64,000 nt of DNA from Lysobacter sp. 5GHs7-4 (GCF_021284765.1 NZ_CP089924.1:4420001-4484000); one strand, 5' to 3'. Shown: positions 1 through 8,243, counted from the stretch's first letter. Made by a program: numbers and translations. The notes: a model not told the origin generated them from the letters alone.

Positions 1-417
1 TTCGCTGCACTTGGTCGACGGTCGCAAAACATTTGCGGCCTACGATCCGCATTCAATGTGAACAGCAGACCTGAATAGCGAGCCATTTTTGTGCCGACCG
101 ACGCGCGAAGACCGCATCGACGCGCCCCATTCATCAACGAGGCAATCCACACCGACAGGATCGATAACGTAGACCGGTGAAGCCCGACCCACACATCGGA
201 CCTGTGACCAGGCCTCCGGCAGGATGACCTTCGCGGCAAGGCCAAGCGGCTTCGATTCTGTGGTTCCTATGACCGCGCTCGGCCAATGGCAGACGCTCAT
301 TGGACAACACGACTATGAGGGCATTCGCAGGCACGCAGTGGCTATGCGTAATGCATTCTCCGGCAACCTTGGCTAATGCTAGGCTGCGCGTTTCCCTAGC
401 CTCGCGGAAGCGACACG
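1..417. other. Upstream region without a recognisable gene
   Basis: No protein family was recognised here. A minus-strand open frame of 86 codons (40-300) exists but its translation has no motif, and base composition is lower in GC than the rest of the window. Just before the first gene there is an inverted repeat GCTAGG (378-383) / CCTAGC (395-400); the TAGGCT within it resembles the -10 hexamers seen elsewhere in the window, so it may mark the promoter of the DUF3011 gene. Confidence 0.4.
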
Positions 418-1185
418 ATGAAATCCACCTGCCTCCTGACGGTCGCCGCACTTCTCGCACTGTCCGTGGCACCGCGAGCCAACGCGGCCATCCCGATGTT
501 CAACGGCACGTGCCCTGGCGGCCTTGAAATCCATGCCGACGAAGGTGGCCCGGTTTATGCCGACGGACGCGAAACCCGGCTCAAGCGCGTCAATGACGAT
601 TACTACGAAGCCAGCGATTCCGGCAGCGGCGTGACCCTGTCGATCAGCCGCTCGCCCGACGGCGGAGCGCAGGTGTCCTATACGGGCAAGAGCGGCGCCA
701 ATGGCGTTTGCACGATAAGCGCGGCGCGCCCTGCCGCCATGGCGGCGCCGACCGCCGACACCGCGCCGCACGAAGTGACTTGCGAATCCCGCGACGGCCG
801 TCAGACCGAATGCGACATGGACACGCACGGCGACGTACGCTTGGTTCGTCAGCTGAGCCGCACCGAATGCGTTCAGAACGAGACCTGGGGCCTTTACCAC
901 CACTCCGTATGGGTGAAGGATGGTTGCCGCGCGGTATTCAGCAACGCCGACCGCGGGCATTCCTCCTATCGTCCGCCCGCAGCTGTCGGTATGGGCGAGG
1001 CCCGCGAGCTGTTGGGTGCCTGCAATGCGCGGGCAAAGGCAGATGGCGCATTGGTCACCCGCGTCCCGGTCAACGACCAGGTGACCGAGTTGATCGTCGA
1101 CTACCCCGATGGCCGCTTCTTGTGCATGGTGCGCAACGACGGCCTGGTGGAATCCTTGAGCCCGATACGGAAGCGCGGGAAGTAA
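418..1185 (+). CDS. Secreted DUF3011-domain protein
   Basis: A 255-residue exported protein of unknown function. Residues 1-23 form a clear signal peptide (positive Lys, hydrophobic core, AxA-type cleavage site near ANA). The middle part, about residues 114-170, has the DUF3011 pattern: a VTCES start, repeated short Cys-containing strands, and an LSRTEC...WG...WV..GCRAVF ending, with paired cysteines that probably form disulfides in the periplasm. The N-terminal 90 residues and the C-terminal I78-like stretch (EARELLGACNARAKADG) are less clear. DUF3011 proteins are common in Xanthomonadaceae and have no established role. The start follows a weak purine-rich site (CGGAAGCG). The next gene begins 10 bp downstream in the same direction, so the two may be cotranscribed. 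Confidence 0.8.
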   Translation: MKSTCLLTVAALLALSVAPRANAAIPMFNGTCPGGLEIHADEGGPVYADGRETRLKRVNDDYYEASDSGSGVTLSISRSPDGGAQVSYTGKSGANGVCTISAARPAAMAAPTADTAPHEVTCESRDGRQTECDMDTHGDVRLVRQLSRTECVQNETWGLYHHSVWVKDGCRAVFSNADRGHSSYRPPAAVGMGEARELLGACNARAKADGALVTRVPVNDQVTELIVDYPDGRFLCMVRNDGLVESLSPIRKRGK

Positions 1186-1195
1186 CGGACGCAGA

Positions 1196-1924
1196 ATGCA
1201 AAGCGTGACGCCGGATTTCCCTTACTACCAAGGCCGTCCGGCGCCGTTGAGCAACGCCGGCTGCCTGCTCGTACTGGCCGCCTGCGCTGCGGGTTTCGCG
1301 GCATTGTTGGCGCTGCCACGCTTCATTCCCGGCGTGGTCGGCGGCTGGATCGGCGCGATCTCGTTCGTCGCACTGCAACTCGCCGGACTGGCGCTGGCAG
1401 TCGGGCCGGCGTGGAAAGCGATCTTCCGGCGACCCACGCTGCGTGACGTCTGGATCGCGCTGGCTTGCGTGCCGCTGATGCTCATCGTCCCGGGCATCAT
1501 AGCCTTCTTCGTGGTGGGCAGCCCCAACCTGGCGACAAACCCGGGCATCCTCGCCATCGGCGCGATGTCGCCAGCGTATGCGGCGAATGCAATGGCCATG
1601 GCGTCGGTGCAACTGCTCGGCGAGGAGTTGGTGACTATCCTGCCGTTCCTGCTACTGCTGACGCTGCTGCATCGCGCCGGCGCGAAACCGCAGTTGGCGA
1701 TCGGCGTGTCATGGGTGGTCACCGCGCTCGCGTTCGGCGCGCTGCATTTGCCCACATACGGCTGGCACTTCGGGCAGGCGTTGCTGGTGATCGGTTCGGC
1801 GCGCTTGATCCTGACCGGGGTTTACATCCTGACGCGCAACGTCTGGGCGTCCACGATTACCCATGTCGTCAACGATCTGATGGGCATGGCGATTGCCGTG
1901 CTCGCCCATATGCGTTTGCACTGA
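1196..1924 (+). CDS. CPBP-family intramembrane protease homologue
   Basis: A 242-residue polytopic membrane protein with about six hydrophobic segments. It carries the motif set of the CPBP (Abi/CAAX protease) family: a glutamate pair GEELVT near residue 142, FGALH near residue 181 (the FxxxH motif) and HVVND near residue 223 (the HxxxN/D motif). These residues line the active site of Rce1-type glutamyl proteases. The arginine usual in the first motif (EExxxR) is not present here; the position is hydrophobic, as in some bacteriocin-immunity type members. Prokaryotic members are linked to bacteriocin self-immunity or prenyl-peptide processing, but the substrate cannot be inferred. It starts 10 bp after the DUF3011 gene. 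Confidence 0.8.
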   Translation: MQSVTPDFPYYQGRPAPLSNAGCLLVLAACAAGFAALLALPRFIPGVVGGWIGAISFVALQLAGLALAVGPAWKAIFRRPTLRDVWIALACVPLMLIVPGIIAFFVVGSPNLATNPGILAIGAMSPAYAANAMAMASVQLLGEELVTILPFLLLLTLLHRAGAKPQLAIGVSWVVTALAFGALHLPTYGWHFGQALLVIGSARLILTGVYILTRNVWASTITHVVNDLMGMAIAVLAHMRLH

Positions 1925-2256
1925 ATCCGGAACGAGCGGCTAGCCCGCGCCGTGTCGGCGACCTGATCACGATGGATTGGCAGCGCGATCAGCCCTCATT
2001 GCTTCACTGAACATGCGGCCCCGGTGCACGCAAGCGGGGACGCCGCGAAGGCGTGGGTCGATGGCAATCGCGTCGACCCGTATTGGCCTATCCCTATTGC
2101 TCACCAAGAAACGAAAAGGGGCTCCGGAGAGCCCCAAGATTCGTGATTTGGCCTAGTCGCAGCTTATGAGTACCCGCGACCGCAACGTGTCGGTGCTCAA
2201 ATCGCGGCTTATGGGTGCTCTCACAGCGACTCGCGCCCACATGCCCGATCAGCCGC
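1925..2256. other. Intergenic region with terminator and degenerate repeat
   Basis: Convergent gap between the CPBP gene and nrdJb. It holds a hairpin at 2118-2135 and, at about 2160-2230, two imperfect copies of a CGCGGCTTATGGGT-like sequence that resembles the palindromic repeat at 25.2-25.4 kb. No open frame with a recognisable product is present. Confidence 0.5.
2118..2135 (-). terminator. Rho-independent terminator of the nrdJ transcript
   Basis: A perfect 7-bp stem GGGGCTC/GAGCCCC with a CGGA tetraloop. Read on the minus strand it is followed directly by TTTTCG, giving a short U tract, about 120 nt after the nrdJb stop codon. Confidence 0.6.
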
Positions 2257-3033
2257 TCACCCGCACTTGCTGTACCCGCAGTTCAAGCAAGTCGCGCAGC
2301 CGTCCATGATCACCAGCGCCTTGGCGCTGCACTTGTGGCACAGCGTGGCCGAAGGCGGGAACGACACGCCTTCGCCGGTGACTTCGATGTCCTCGTGGCC
2401 GCTGTCGGCGACGACGACGGCGGCGGCCGGGCTTACGTCAGAGTTTTTTTTTGAGCGCTGCTCGTAGGCGGCGCGCTTCTCGGCGATCAGGGCGCGCTGG
2501 GCGTCGCTCATGTCGGGGTCGTGCATCATGCCGATCGACTTGAGGTGGTCCTCGACGATGGCGCCCATTTCGGCGACCAGCGAGGGCATGTAGACGCCAC
2601 CGGGCTTGAAGTAGCCGCCGCGCGGGTCGAACACGGCCTTCATCTCGTCGACCAGGAAGGTGACGTCGCCGCCCTTGCGGAACACGGCGGACATGATGCG
2701 GGTCAGGGCCACGATCCACTGGAAGTGGTCCATGTTCTTCGAGTTGATGAAGATCTCGAAGGGGCGGCGCAGTTCGTGCTCGGTGCCGGCGTTGAGGACG
2801 ATGTCGTTGATCGTCACGTACAGCGCATGCTCGAACAGCGGCGATTTGATCTTGTAGGTGGAGCCGATCAGGATCTCGGGACGCTCGATGCGCTCGTGCA
2901 TCTGGATGACGTCGGCGCTGGGCAGCTCTTCGACCTTGCGCGCGGCGGCCTCGGACTTGGCGCTTTCCTTGGCTTTGTCTTCCGGGGTGACGACGGCGTA
3001 ACCCTTGATTTTCTTTTCGATCTTGACGGCCAT
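2257..3033 (-). CDS. nrdJb: Class II ribonucleotide reductase C-terminal subunit NrdJb
   Basis: A 258-residue protein that corresponds to the C-terminal part of B12-dependent ribonucleotide reductases, encoded separately as in Pseudomonas NrdJa/NrdJb. Residues 1-50 are lysine/alanine rich; residues 50-190 form a TSCPD-type domain (FEIFINSKN, then DEMKAVFDPRGGYF). The last 29 residues are a cysteine-rich zinc-ribbon-like tail with Cys at 232, 235, 246, 249, 252 and 257, ending GYSKCG. In class II enzymes this tail carries the redox cysteines that re-reduce the active site after each dNDP is made. It lies downstream of nrdJa on the same strand, with a histone-like gene between them, which fits one transcript. 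Confidence is high for family, moderate for the split arrangement being functional. Confidence 0.88.
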   Translation of the reverse strand: MAVKIEKKIKGYAVVTPEDKAKESAKSEAAARKVEELPSADVIQMHERIERPEILIGSTYKIKSPLFEHALYVTINDIVLNAGTEHELRRPFEIFINSKNMDHFQWIVALTRIMSAVFRKGGDVTFLVDEMKAVFDPRGGYFKPGGVYMPSLVAEMGAIVEDHLKSIGMMHDPDMSDAQRALIAEKRAAYEQRSKKNSDVSPAAAVVVADSGHEDIEVTGEGVSFPPSATLCHKCSAKALVIMDGCATCLNCGYSKCG

Positions 3034-3097
3034 GGGCCAGGCTCCTGTTGCGGTGGTGCTTTTCTAGTTTTGGTGTGGATGCGCCGGTGCGGCGCGG

Positions 3098-3135
3098 CCC
3101 TCACCCCGCCCTCTCCCGCGTGCGGGAGAGGGGAG
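3098..3135. repeat. Palindromic repeat, CCTCTCCCGC family
   Basis: Inverted repeat CCCTCTCCCGC-gt-GCGGGAGAGGG between nrdJb and the histone-like gene, preceded by CCCTCACCCCG. Related copies lie at 32089-32126, 32232-32260, 38568-38603 and 38639-38684. It could fold in the polycistronic mRNA and uncouple expression of the flanking genes. Confidence 0.75.
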
Positions 3136-3145
3136 GATCGAAGGC

Positions 3146-3673
3146 TTACTTCTTCTTCGCGGCTTTCTTGGCGGCCTTCTTGGCGACGGCCGGCTGGCGC
3201 GGCACCTTCTTGGCGGCGGCCTTCTTCTTGGCCGGCTGCTTGGCGACCTTCTTGGCCGCCTTCTTCACGGCTTTCTTGGCGGCCTTCTTCGCCGGCTTCT
3301 TGGCGACTTTCTTGGCGGCCTTCTTCGCTGCCGGCTTCTTGGCGATCTTCTTCGCCGCCTTCTTGGCCGCGGGCTTCTTGGCGACCTTCTTGGCGGCTTT
3401 CTTCGCCGCCTTCTTGGCCGGCTTCTTGCCGGTGGCCTTGGCCTTCAGCGCGGACGCTTCCTTCTTGGCCTTGGCGCTGGCGGTGGCGAGCTTCTTCTTG
3501 GCGGTGCCGACGGCCTTCTTGGCGGCCTTGCGCGCCTTGGTGGCGGTCTTCTTGACCGACTTCACCGCGTCTTCGGCGCGCGTGGCGATGGCGCTGCCGA
3601 TGTTGGACGCGGTTTCTTTGACGTTCTCAGCGGCCTGGGTCAGGGTCGCCGTCACTCCATTTCCGTTGCTCAT
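3146..3673 (-). CDS. Histone H1-like nucleoid protein (Lys/Ala repeat)
   Basis: A 175-residue very basic protein. Residues 1-40 (starting MSNGNGVTATLTQAAENVKE) are a short amphipathic region; from about residue 40 to the end the sequence is built of KKAAKK, KKVAKK and KKPAAKK units, like the C-terminal tail of eukaryotic histone H1 and bacterial HctB/AlgP proteins. Such proteins bind and compact DNA without sequence specificity. The DNA of the repeat is biased to G, C and T on the plus strand and shows many TTCTTGGCGGCC-type tandem units, so copy number may vary between strains. It lies between nrdJa and nrdJb on their strand, 112 bp upstream of nrdJb, with its own start codon preceded by a GGAGGG site. 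Confidence 0.85.
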   Translation of the reverse strand: MSNGNGVTATLTQAAENVKETASNIGSAIATRAEDAVKSVKKTATKARKAAKKAVGTAKKKLATASAKAKKEASALKAKATGKKPAKKAAKKAAKKVAKKPAAKKAAKKIAKKPAAKKAAKKVAKKPAKKAAKKAVKKAAKKVAKQPAKKKAAAKKVPRQPAVAKKAAKKAAKKK

Positions 3674-3926
3674 ATGCCCTCCTCGTGGGCGCTTTCGTCG
3701 GCGTTACGTATTGGCTATGTGTAATCGGGGTGGTACGGGACCGATGCTATACCCGGCGCGCACGCAATAACACTGACCGCGGTCGCGCGTTTCGGCCTGG
3801 CTGTGCTGCGCATCCGCCGGCCGAGGGCGGTGCGTGAGGCGCTTGAACGGTGCCTCCGCCGGAAAGTGATGCCGGGATTCCCCGAGGCCTGCCCCGCTCT
3901 GCGGCGGGAGCAGGCCGGCGCGGGGA

Positions 3927-6080
3927 TCAGAACTTGCCGTAATAGCCTTCCTTGAGCGCGTCGAACAGATTGGCGGCGGTGTGCATCTCGCCGTCGTATT
4001 CGATCTGCTCGTTGCCCTTGACCTCCAGCACGCTGCCGTCTTCGAGCTCGAAGCGGTAGGTGGTGTTTTCCAGGTCGGCTTCCTTCACCAGCACGCCCTG
4101 GAAGGCGGCCGGGTTGAAGCGGAAGGTGGTGCAGCCCTTGAGGCCCTGCTCGTGGGCGTAACGGTAGATGTCCTTGAAGTCCTCGTACGGGTAATCCGTG
4201 GGGACGTTGGCGGTCTTGGAGATCGAGCTGTCGACCCACTTCTGGGCGGCGGCCTGGACGTCGACGTGCTCCTTGGGGGTGATGTCGTCGGCGGCGATGA
4301 AGTAGTCCGGCAGCTGGGTGCCGGCTTCGTCGCTGAACGGCATCGCCTTGGCGTTGATCAGCTCGCGGTAGGCCAGCAGCTCGAACGAGTAGACGTCGAC
4401 CTTTTCCTTGGACTTCTTGCCTTCGCGGATCACGTTGCGGCTGTAGTGATGGGCGAAGGACGGCTCGATGCCGTTGGAGGCGTTGTTGGCCAGCGACAGC
4501 GAGATGGTGCCGGTGGGCGCGATCGAGCTGTGGTGGGTGAAGCGGGCGCCGACTTCGGCCAGCTCCTCGACCAGCTCCGGCGCCACTTCGGCCACGCGCT
4601 GCATGTAGCGCGAGTAACGGGTGTGCAGCAGCTTGCCGGGGATGTCCTGGCCGACCTTCCAGCCGTCCTTCTTCATCTCCGGGCGCTTGCGCAGCATCTC
4701 GGCGGTGACGGCGAAGCGCTCTTCCATGATCGGGGCCGGGCCCTTCTCCTTGGACAGCGCCAGACCCATTTCCCAGCCGGCCACGGCCATCTCGCGCGCG
4801 ATGCGCTCGGTGAACTCGCAGGACTCGGCCGAGCCGTACTTCATCTTCAGCATGGTCACGGTGCTGCCCAGGCCGAGGAAGCCCATGCCGTGGCGGCGCT
4901 TGCGCATGATCTCGGCGCGCTGCTGTTCCAGCGGCAGGCCGTTGACCTCGACCACGTTGTCGAGCATGCGGGTGAACACGCGCACGACTTCCTTGTATTC
5001 CTCCCAGTCGAACTGCGCCTGGTCGGTGAAGGCGTTGCGCACGAACTTGGTCAGGTTGACCGAACCCAGCAGGCAGGCGCCGTAGGGCGGCAGCGGCTGT
5101 TCGCCGCAGGGGTTGGTGGCGCGGATGGTTTCGCACCACCAGTTGTTGTTCATCTCGTTGACGCGGTCGATGAGGATGAACCCGGGCTCGGCGTAGTCGT
5201 ACGTCGAGACCATGATCATGTCCCACAGGTGCCGCGCGCGGATGTGGCCGTAGATCTTGCAGGCGACCAGGCCGTCGTCGCGGGAGATGTAGTTCTTATG
5301 GGTCGGCCAGTCGCGCCAGACGACCTTGTCGGCGTCTTCCAGGTCGAGGTCGCCGCGCTCCTTGACGTTGACCGGGAACACCAGCGGCCAGTCGGCGTCG
5401 GTCTTGACCGCGTCCATGAAGCCGTCGGTGATCAGCAGCGACAGGTTGAACTGGCGCAGGCGGCCGTCTTCGCGCTTGGCGCGGATGAAGTCCTTCACGT
5501 CGGGGTGGCTGACGTCGAAGGTGCCCATCTGGGCGCCGCGGCGGCCGCCGGCCGAGGACACGGTGAAGCACATCTTGTCGTAGATATCCATGAAGGACAT
5601 CGGACCGGACGTGTAGGCGCCGGCGCCGGCGACGAACGCGCCGCGCGGACGCAGGGTGCTGAATTCGTAGCCGATGCCGCAGCCGGCCTTGAGGGTCAGG
5701 CCGGCTTCGTGGACTTTCTCCAGGATGCCGTCCATCGAATCCTCGATGGTGCCCGAGACGGTGCAGTTGATCGTGGACGTGGCGGGCTTGTGCTCCAAGG
5801 CGCCGGCGTTGGAGGTGATGCGGCCGGCCGGGATCGCGCCGCGGCGCAGCGCCCAGACGAAACGGTCGTACCAGTACTGCTGCTTTTCGGACGTGGGTTC
5901 GGCGTCGGCCAGGGCCTTGGCGACGCGCTGGTAGGTGGCGTCGATATCGGCGTCCACCGCCTCTCCGGTCTTGGTCTTCAGCCGGTACTTCTTGTCCCAG
6001 ATGTCCTGGGATGCGGGCTGCAGCGGGATGTCCTTGTCAGCCGCTTCCGTCTTGACCGCCTCGAGGCGAACCGTACTCAT
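3927..6080 (-). CDS. nrdJa: B12-dependent ribonucleoside-diphosphate reductase, catalytic subunit NrdJa
   Basis: A 717-residue class II ribonucleotide reductase large subunit, which reduces ribonucleotides to deoxyribonucleotides using adenosylcobalamin and needs no oxygen. Visible landmarks: the substrate/active-site motif NPCGEQPL at 323-330 with the thiyl-radical Cys325 and Glu327; the paired cysteines in NCTVSG (Cys106) and in the CGIGYEF loop (Cys134); the GAQMGTFDVSHPD segment at 182-194; and a GCTTFRFNP motif near the C-terminus. The protein stops at YYGKF without the TSCPD/zinc-ribbon tail, which is supplied by the downstream nrdJb. Its start is ATG at 6080 preceded by a GGAGACAGG site. 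Transcription probably starts about 330 nt upstream behind a NrdR-type box, so dNTP-linked repression is likely. The class II type allows DNA synthesis both with and without oxygen. Confidence 0.93.
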   Translation of the reverse strand: MSTVRLEAVKTEAADKDIPLQPASQDIWDKKYRLKTKTGEAVDADIDATYQRVAKALADAEPTSEKQQYWYDRFVWALRRGAIPAGRITSNAGALEHKPATSTINCTVSGTIEDSMDGILEKVHEAGLTLKAGCGIGYEFSTLRPRGAFVAGAGAYTSGPMSFMDIYDKMCFTVSSAGGRRGAQMGTFDVSHPDVKDFIRAKREDGRLRQFNLSLLITDGFMDAVKTDADWPLVFPVNVKERGDLDLEDADKVVWRDWPTHKNYISRDDGLVACKIYGHIRARHLWDMIMVSTYDYAEPGFILIDRVNEMNNNWWCETIRATNPCGEQPLPPYGACLLGSVNLTKFVRNAFTDQAQFDWEEYKEVVRVFTRMLDNVVEVNGLPLEQQRAEIMRKRRHGMGFLGLGSTVTMLKMKYGSAESCEFTERIAREMAVAGWEMGLALSKEKGPAPIMEERFAVTAEMLRKRPEMKKDGWKVGQDIPGKLLHTRYSRYMQRVAEVAPELVEELAEVGARFTHHSSIAPTGTISLSLANNASNGIEPSFAHHYSRNVIREGKKSKEKVDVYSFELLAYRELINAKAMPFSDEAGTQLPDYFIAADDITPKEHVDVQAAAQKWVDSSISKTANVPTDYPYEDFKDIYRYAHEQGLKGCTTFRFNPAAFQGVLVKEADLENTTYRFELEDGSVLEVKGNEQIEYDGEMHTAANLFDALKEGYYGKF

Positions 6081-6358
6081 GCCTGTCCTGTCTCCTTAAC
6101 TGGGGCGGGCCGTGCTGTTGCGCCCGCCGCCGGGTGAGTCTTGTTGTGATTGCTGGTAATCGGGGTGTGTCTTGTTTTGGGTACCGCGGTGGTGCCGTCT
6201 GTCGCCTTGCCTGCCGTTGCCGCGACGCCTGGGCGCCGACGGCTACGCGCGCGATCGCGCCCTTACGCGCCGCGTGCGATGTGGTGTGTGTGGCATCGGG
6301 CCGAGCTTGCTCCTGTCATGCGCCGCCCCCCGTTGGCGCCTAACCGACCCAAGCCGAA

Positions 6359-6374
6359 CCCCTAAGCTTGGGCT
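6359..6374. promoter_or_regulatory. Possible second, weak NrdR box
   Basis: Imperfect palindrome around TAAGCTT whose centre is exactly 32 bp (three helical turns) from the centre of the strong box at 6391-6406. Known NrdR sites come in pairs on one face of the helix; this one matches only about half of the consensus positions, so it is tentative. Confidence 0.3.
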
Positions 6375-6390
6375 CCTGTCGCTGCGAGGA

Positions 6391-6406
6391 CCACTACATG
6401 TAGTGT
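6391..6406. promoter_or_regulatory. NrdR-type repressor box upstream of nrdJa
   Basis: The core CACTACATGTAGTG (6392-6405) is a perfect 14-bp palindrome and matches about 13 of 16 positions of the published NrdR consensus (acaCwATATATwGtgt type). It lies just downstream of the predicted nrdJa promoter, at about +9 to +24, where bound repressor would block transcription. NrdR is the ATP/dATP-sensing repressor of ribonucleotide reductase genes; its gene is not in the window. Confidence 0.75.
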
Positions 6407-6420
6407 CGAAGCGAGGACTC

Positions 6421-6449
6421 AAGCTACGCCCGGCCCTGGACGGTGTCAA
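6421..6449 (-). promoter_or_regulatory. Sigma-70-like promoter of nrdJa
   Basis: On the minus strand a perfect -35 TTGACA (6449-6444) is followed after 17 bp by TAGCTT (6426-6421). The spacing is ideal, the -10 matches three of six positions, and the NrdR-type box follows directly downstream. Confidence 0.6.
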
Positions 6450-6707
6450 CGGTTTTTTTGATGACGGTCACGTGTCGGGATGAAGTAAAACGACACACGC
6501 GCGCCTTACGTAAACGCGCTGAGAATGCGGCCACAATTTGTGTGTGCGCCATGAGTACAAACCCTCAGGCGGAACACTTCATCGCATATTTAGCGGGCTT
6601 GACCGACACTTCGTTCAGCTGCGCGCACGCCCGCGGCGCCGGGCCCGCACGGGCCGGATCGCCGGGCGGCCGCCCCTCCTTACAACGTCCTTACGGAACG
6701 GTACTCG

Positions 6708-8144
6708 ATGCGTCCTCGCCCCCTGCCGACCCTGCTCGCCCTGACCCTGGCCGCCGCATTCGGCGGTTTCGCCGCGACCGCGATCCGCGACGGGCTGGAG
6801 GCGCCCGCCCAGGCCTCGCCGGCCGCGGCCGCGCTGCCGGCGGTGTCGGCGCTGCCGACCGCGGTGGGCGGGCAGCCGGTGCCGTCGCTGGCGCCGATGC
6901 TGGCGCGGGTGACCCCGGCGGTGGTCAGCGTGCACGCCAAGCAGACCGTGCGCATCCGCAACCCCTTCGCCAACGACCCGATGTTCCGGCGCATGTTCCC
7001 GAACATCCCGCAGGAGCGGATCAACGAATCGCTGGGCTCGGGCGTGATCATCGACGCCAAGAACGGCTACGTGCTGACCAACCACCACGTGATCGAGGGG
7101 GCCGACGCGGTGTCGGTGACGCTCAGCGACGGGCGCACGCTCAAGGCCGCGTTCGTCGGCTCCGACCCGGACACCGACATCGCGGTGATGAAGATCCCGG
7201 GCGAAAACCTCAGCGCGCTGAACCTGACCGATTCCGACGGGCTCAAGGTCGGCGACTTCGTGGTGGCGGTGGGCAACCCGTTCGGCATCGGCCAGACGGT
7301 CACCTCGGGCATCGTCTCGGCGGTGGGCCGCAGCGGCCTGCGTGGGCTGGGCTACCAGAACTTCATCCAGACCGACGCCTCGATCAATCCCGGCAACTCC
7401 GGCGGCGCGCTGGTCAACCTCAACGGCGAGCTGGTCGGCATCAACACCGCCAGCTTCAATCCGCAGGGCAGCATGGCCGGCAACATCGGCCTGGGCTTCG
7501 CGATCCCGGCCAACCTGGCGCGCTACATCAAGGACCAGCTGATCGCCAACGACGGCGTGGTGCGGCGCGGTTCGCTGGGCCTGGAAACCCAGGACGTGGA
7601 CGCGCGCCTGGCGCAGGCGCTGAAGCTGGACGAGCCGCGCGGCGCGGTGGTCACGCGGGTGTTCGCGGGCAGCGCGGCGGCGGCGGCGGGATTGAAGGCC
7701 GGCGACGTGATCCTGAGCGCCAACAACCAGCGCATCGACAACCGCGACGCGCTGCGCAACTTCGAGGGCCTGCAGGCGATCGGCGGGCGGGTGGCGCTGG
7801 ACGTGCGCCGCGACGGCCGGCCGCTGCAGCTGACCGCGACCCTGCGCGAGCAGCCCAAGGCCTACGCCGGCACCGAACTGGACGAGCGCCTGACCGGCGC
7901 CAGCTTCGCCGAGCTGCCCGAGCGCCTGCGCCAGTCCGGCGCGGCCGGCGTGCTGATCGAGTCGGTGGCGCGCGGCAGCCGCGCCGAGCGCAACGGCCTG
8001 CGTTCGGGCGACGTGGTGGTGGCGGGCAACGCGGGCGATTTCGAGGATCTGCCGGGCTTCCGCGCGAGCTTCACACGGCCTCCGGCACAGTTGGTCCTGC
8101 GCGTGATGCGCGGCAACGCGGTCGCCAATCTGTTGATGCAATGA
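6708..8144 (+). CDS. degQ: DegQ/HtrA-family periplasmic serine protease
   Basis: A 478-residue Do-type protease that degrades or refolds damaged proteins in the periplasm. The first 37 residues look like a signal peptide or anchor. The trypsin-like domain (about 65-270) contains the triad His127 (in TNHHV), Asp157 (in DTDIAV) and Ser231 (in GNSGGAL). Two PDZ domains follow, about 280-375 and 390-478; the second is shorter than in E. coli DegP. The length and the absence of a long LA-loop Q-rich stretch favour DegQ over DegP. Start: ATG at 6708. The downstream DUF883 gene is 100 bp away with a palindrome between, so it is probably a separate unit. Xanthomonad homologues are also named MucD; which paralogue this is cannot be decided from the window. 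Confidence 0.9.
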   Translation: MRPRPLPTLLALTLAAAFGGFAATAIRDGLEAPAQASPAAAALPAVSALPTAVGGQPVPSLAPMLARVTPAVVSVHAKQTVRIRNPFANDPMFRRMFPNIPQERINESLGSGVIIDAKNGYVLTNHHVIEGADAVSVTLSDGRTLKAAFVGSDPDTDIAVMKIPGENLSALNLTDSDGLKVGDFVVAVGNPFGIGQTVTSGIVSAVGRSGLRGLGYQNFIQTDASINPGNSGGALVNLNGELVGINTASFNPQGSMAGNIGLGFAIPANLARYIKDQLIANDGVVRRGSLGLETQDVDARLAQALKLDEPRGAVVTRVFAGSAAAAAGLKAGDVILSANNQRIDNRDALRNFEGLQAIGGRVALDVRRDGRPLQLTATLREQPKAYAGTELDERLTGASFAELPERLRQSGAAGVLIESVARGSRAERNGLRSGDVVVAGNAGDFEDLPGFRASFTRPPAQLVLRVMRGNAVANLLMQ

Positions 8145-8156
8145 AGCGGGTCGGGC

Positions 8157-8168
8157 GATGACGTCATC
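8157..8168. promoter_or_regulatory. Perfect palindrome upstream of the yqjD-like operon
   Basis: GATGACGTCATC is a perfect 12-bp palindrome lying 12 bp after the degQ stop and about 75 bp before the DUF883 gene. It may be an operator for a dimeric regulator; no second copy was noticed in the window. Confidence 0.3.
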
Positions 8169-8243
8169 TGGATCAGCGATCATCGCCGGACGCGCTAGCA
8201 GACCTTAAGCAGACAAAGTCCCGCCCCCTCCCAGGAGAATGCA

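Larger units (their letters stand above)
6081..6707. other. Divergent control region between nrdJa and degQ
   Basis: This 627-bp gap holds a long leader for nrdJa, a NrdR-type box, and a minus-strand sigma-70-like promoter. I looked for cobalamin riboswitch boxes in the nrdJa leader and saw none. On the plus strand, 6530-6610 is the only relatively AT-rich part before degQ (CGCATATTTAGC at about 6583-6594) and probably contains the degQ promoter, but no convincing -35/-10 pair could be picked. No additional gene is supported. Confidence 0.45.

Noticed and set aside
3146..3673. Regular TTCTTGGCGGCC repeats resembling a CRISPR or satellite
   Set aside because: The repeats are codon-level repeats of Lys/Ala units inside an intact histone-like gene, with no unique spacers.
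3981..6137. 718-codon open frame antisense to nrdJa
   Set aside because: A consequence of high GC at codon position 3; the translation is low-complexity (VDLDVDLLG-type) with no motif, while the opposite strand encodes an evident ribonucleotide reductase.
6081..6390. Cobalamin riboswitch in the nrdJa leader
   Set aside because: Searched by eye on the minus strand for the B12 box and core; none found, although the leader is long.
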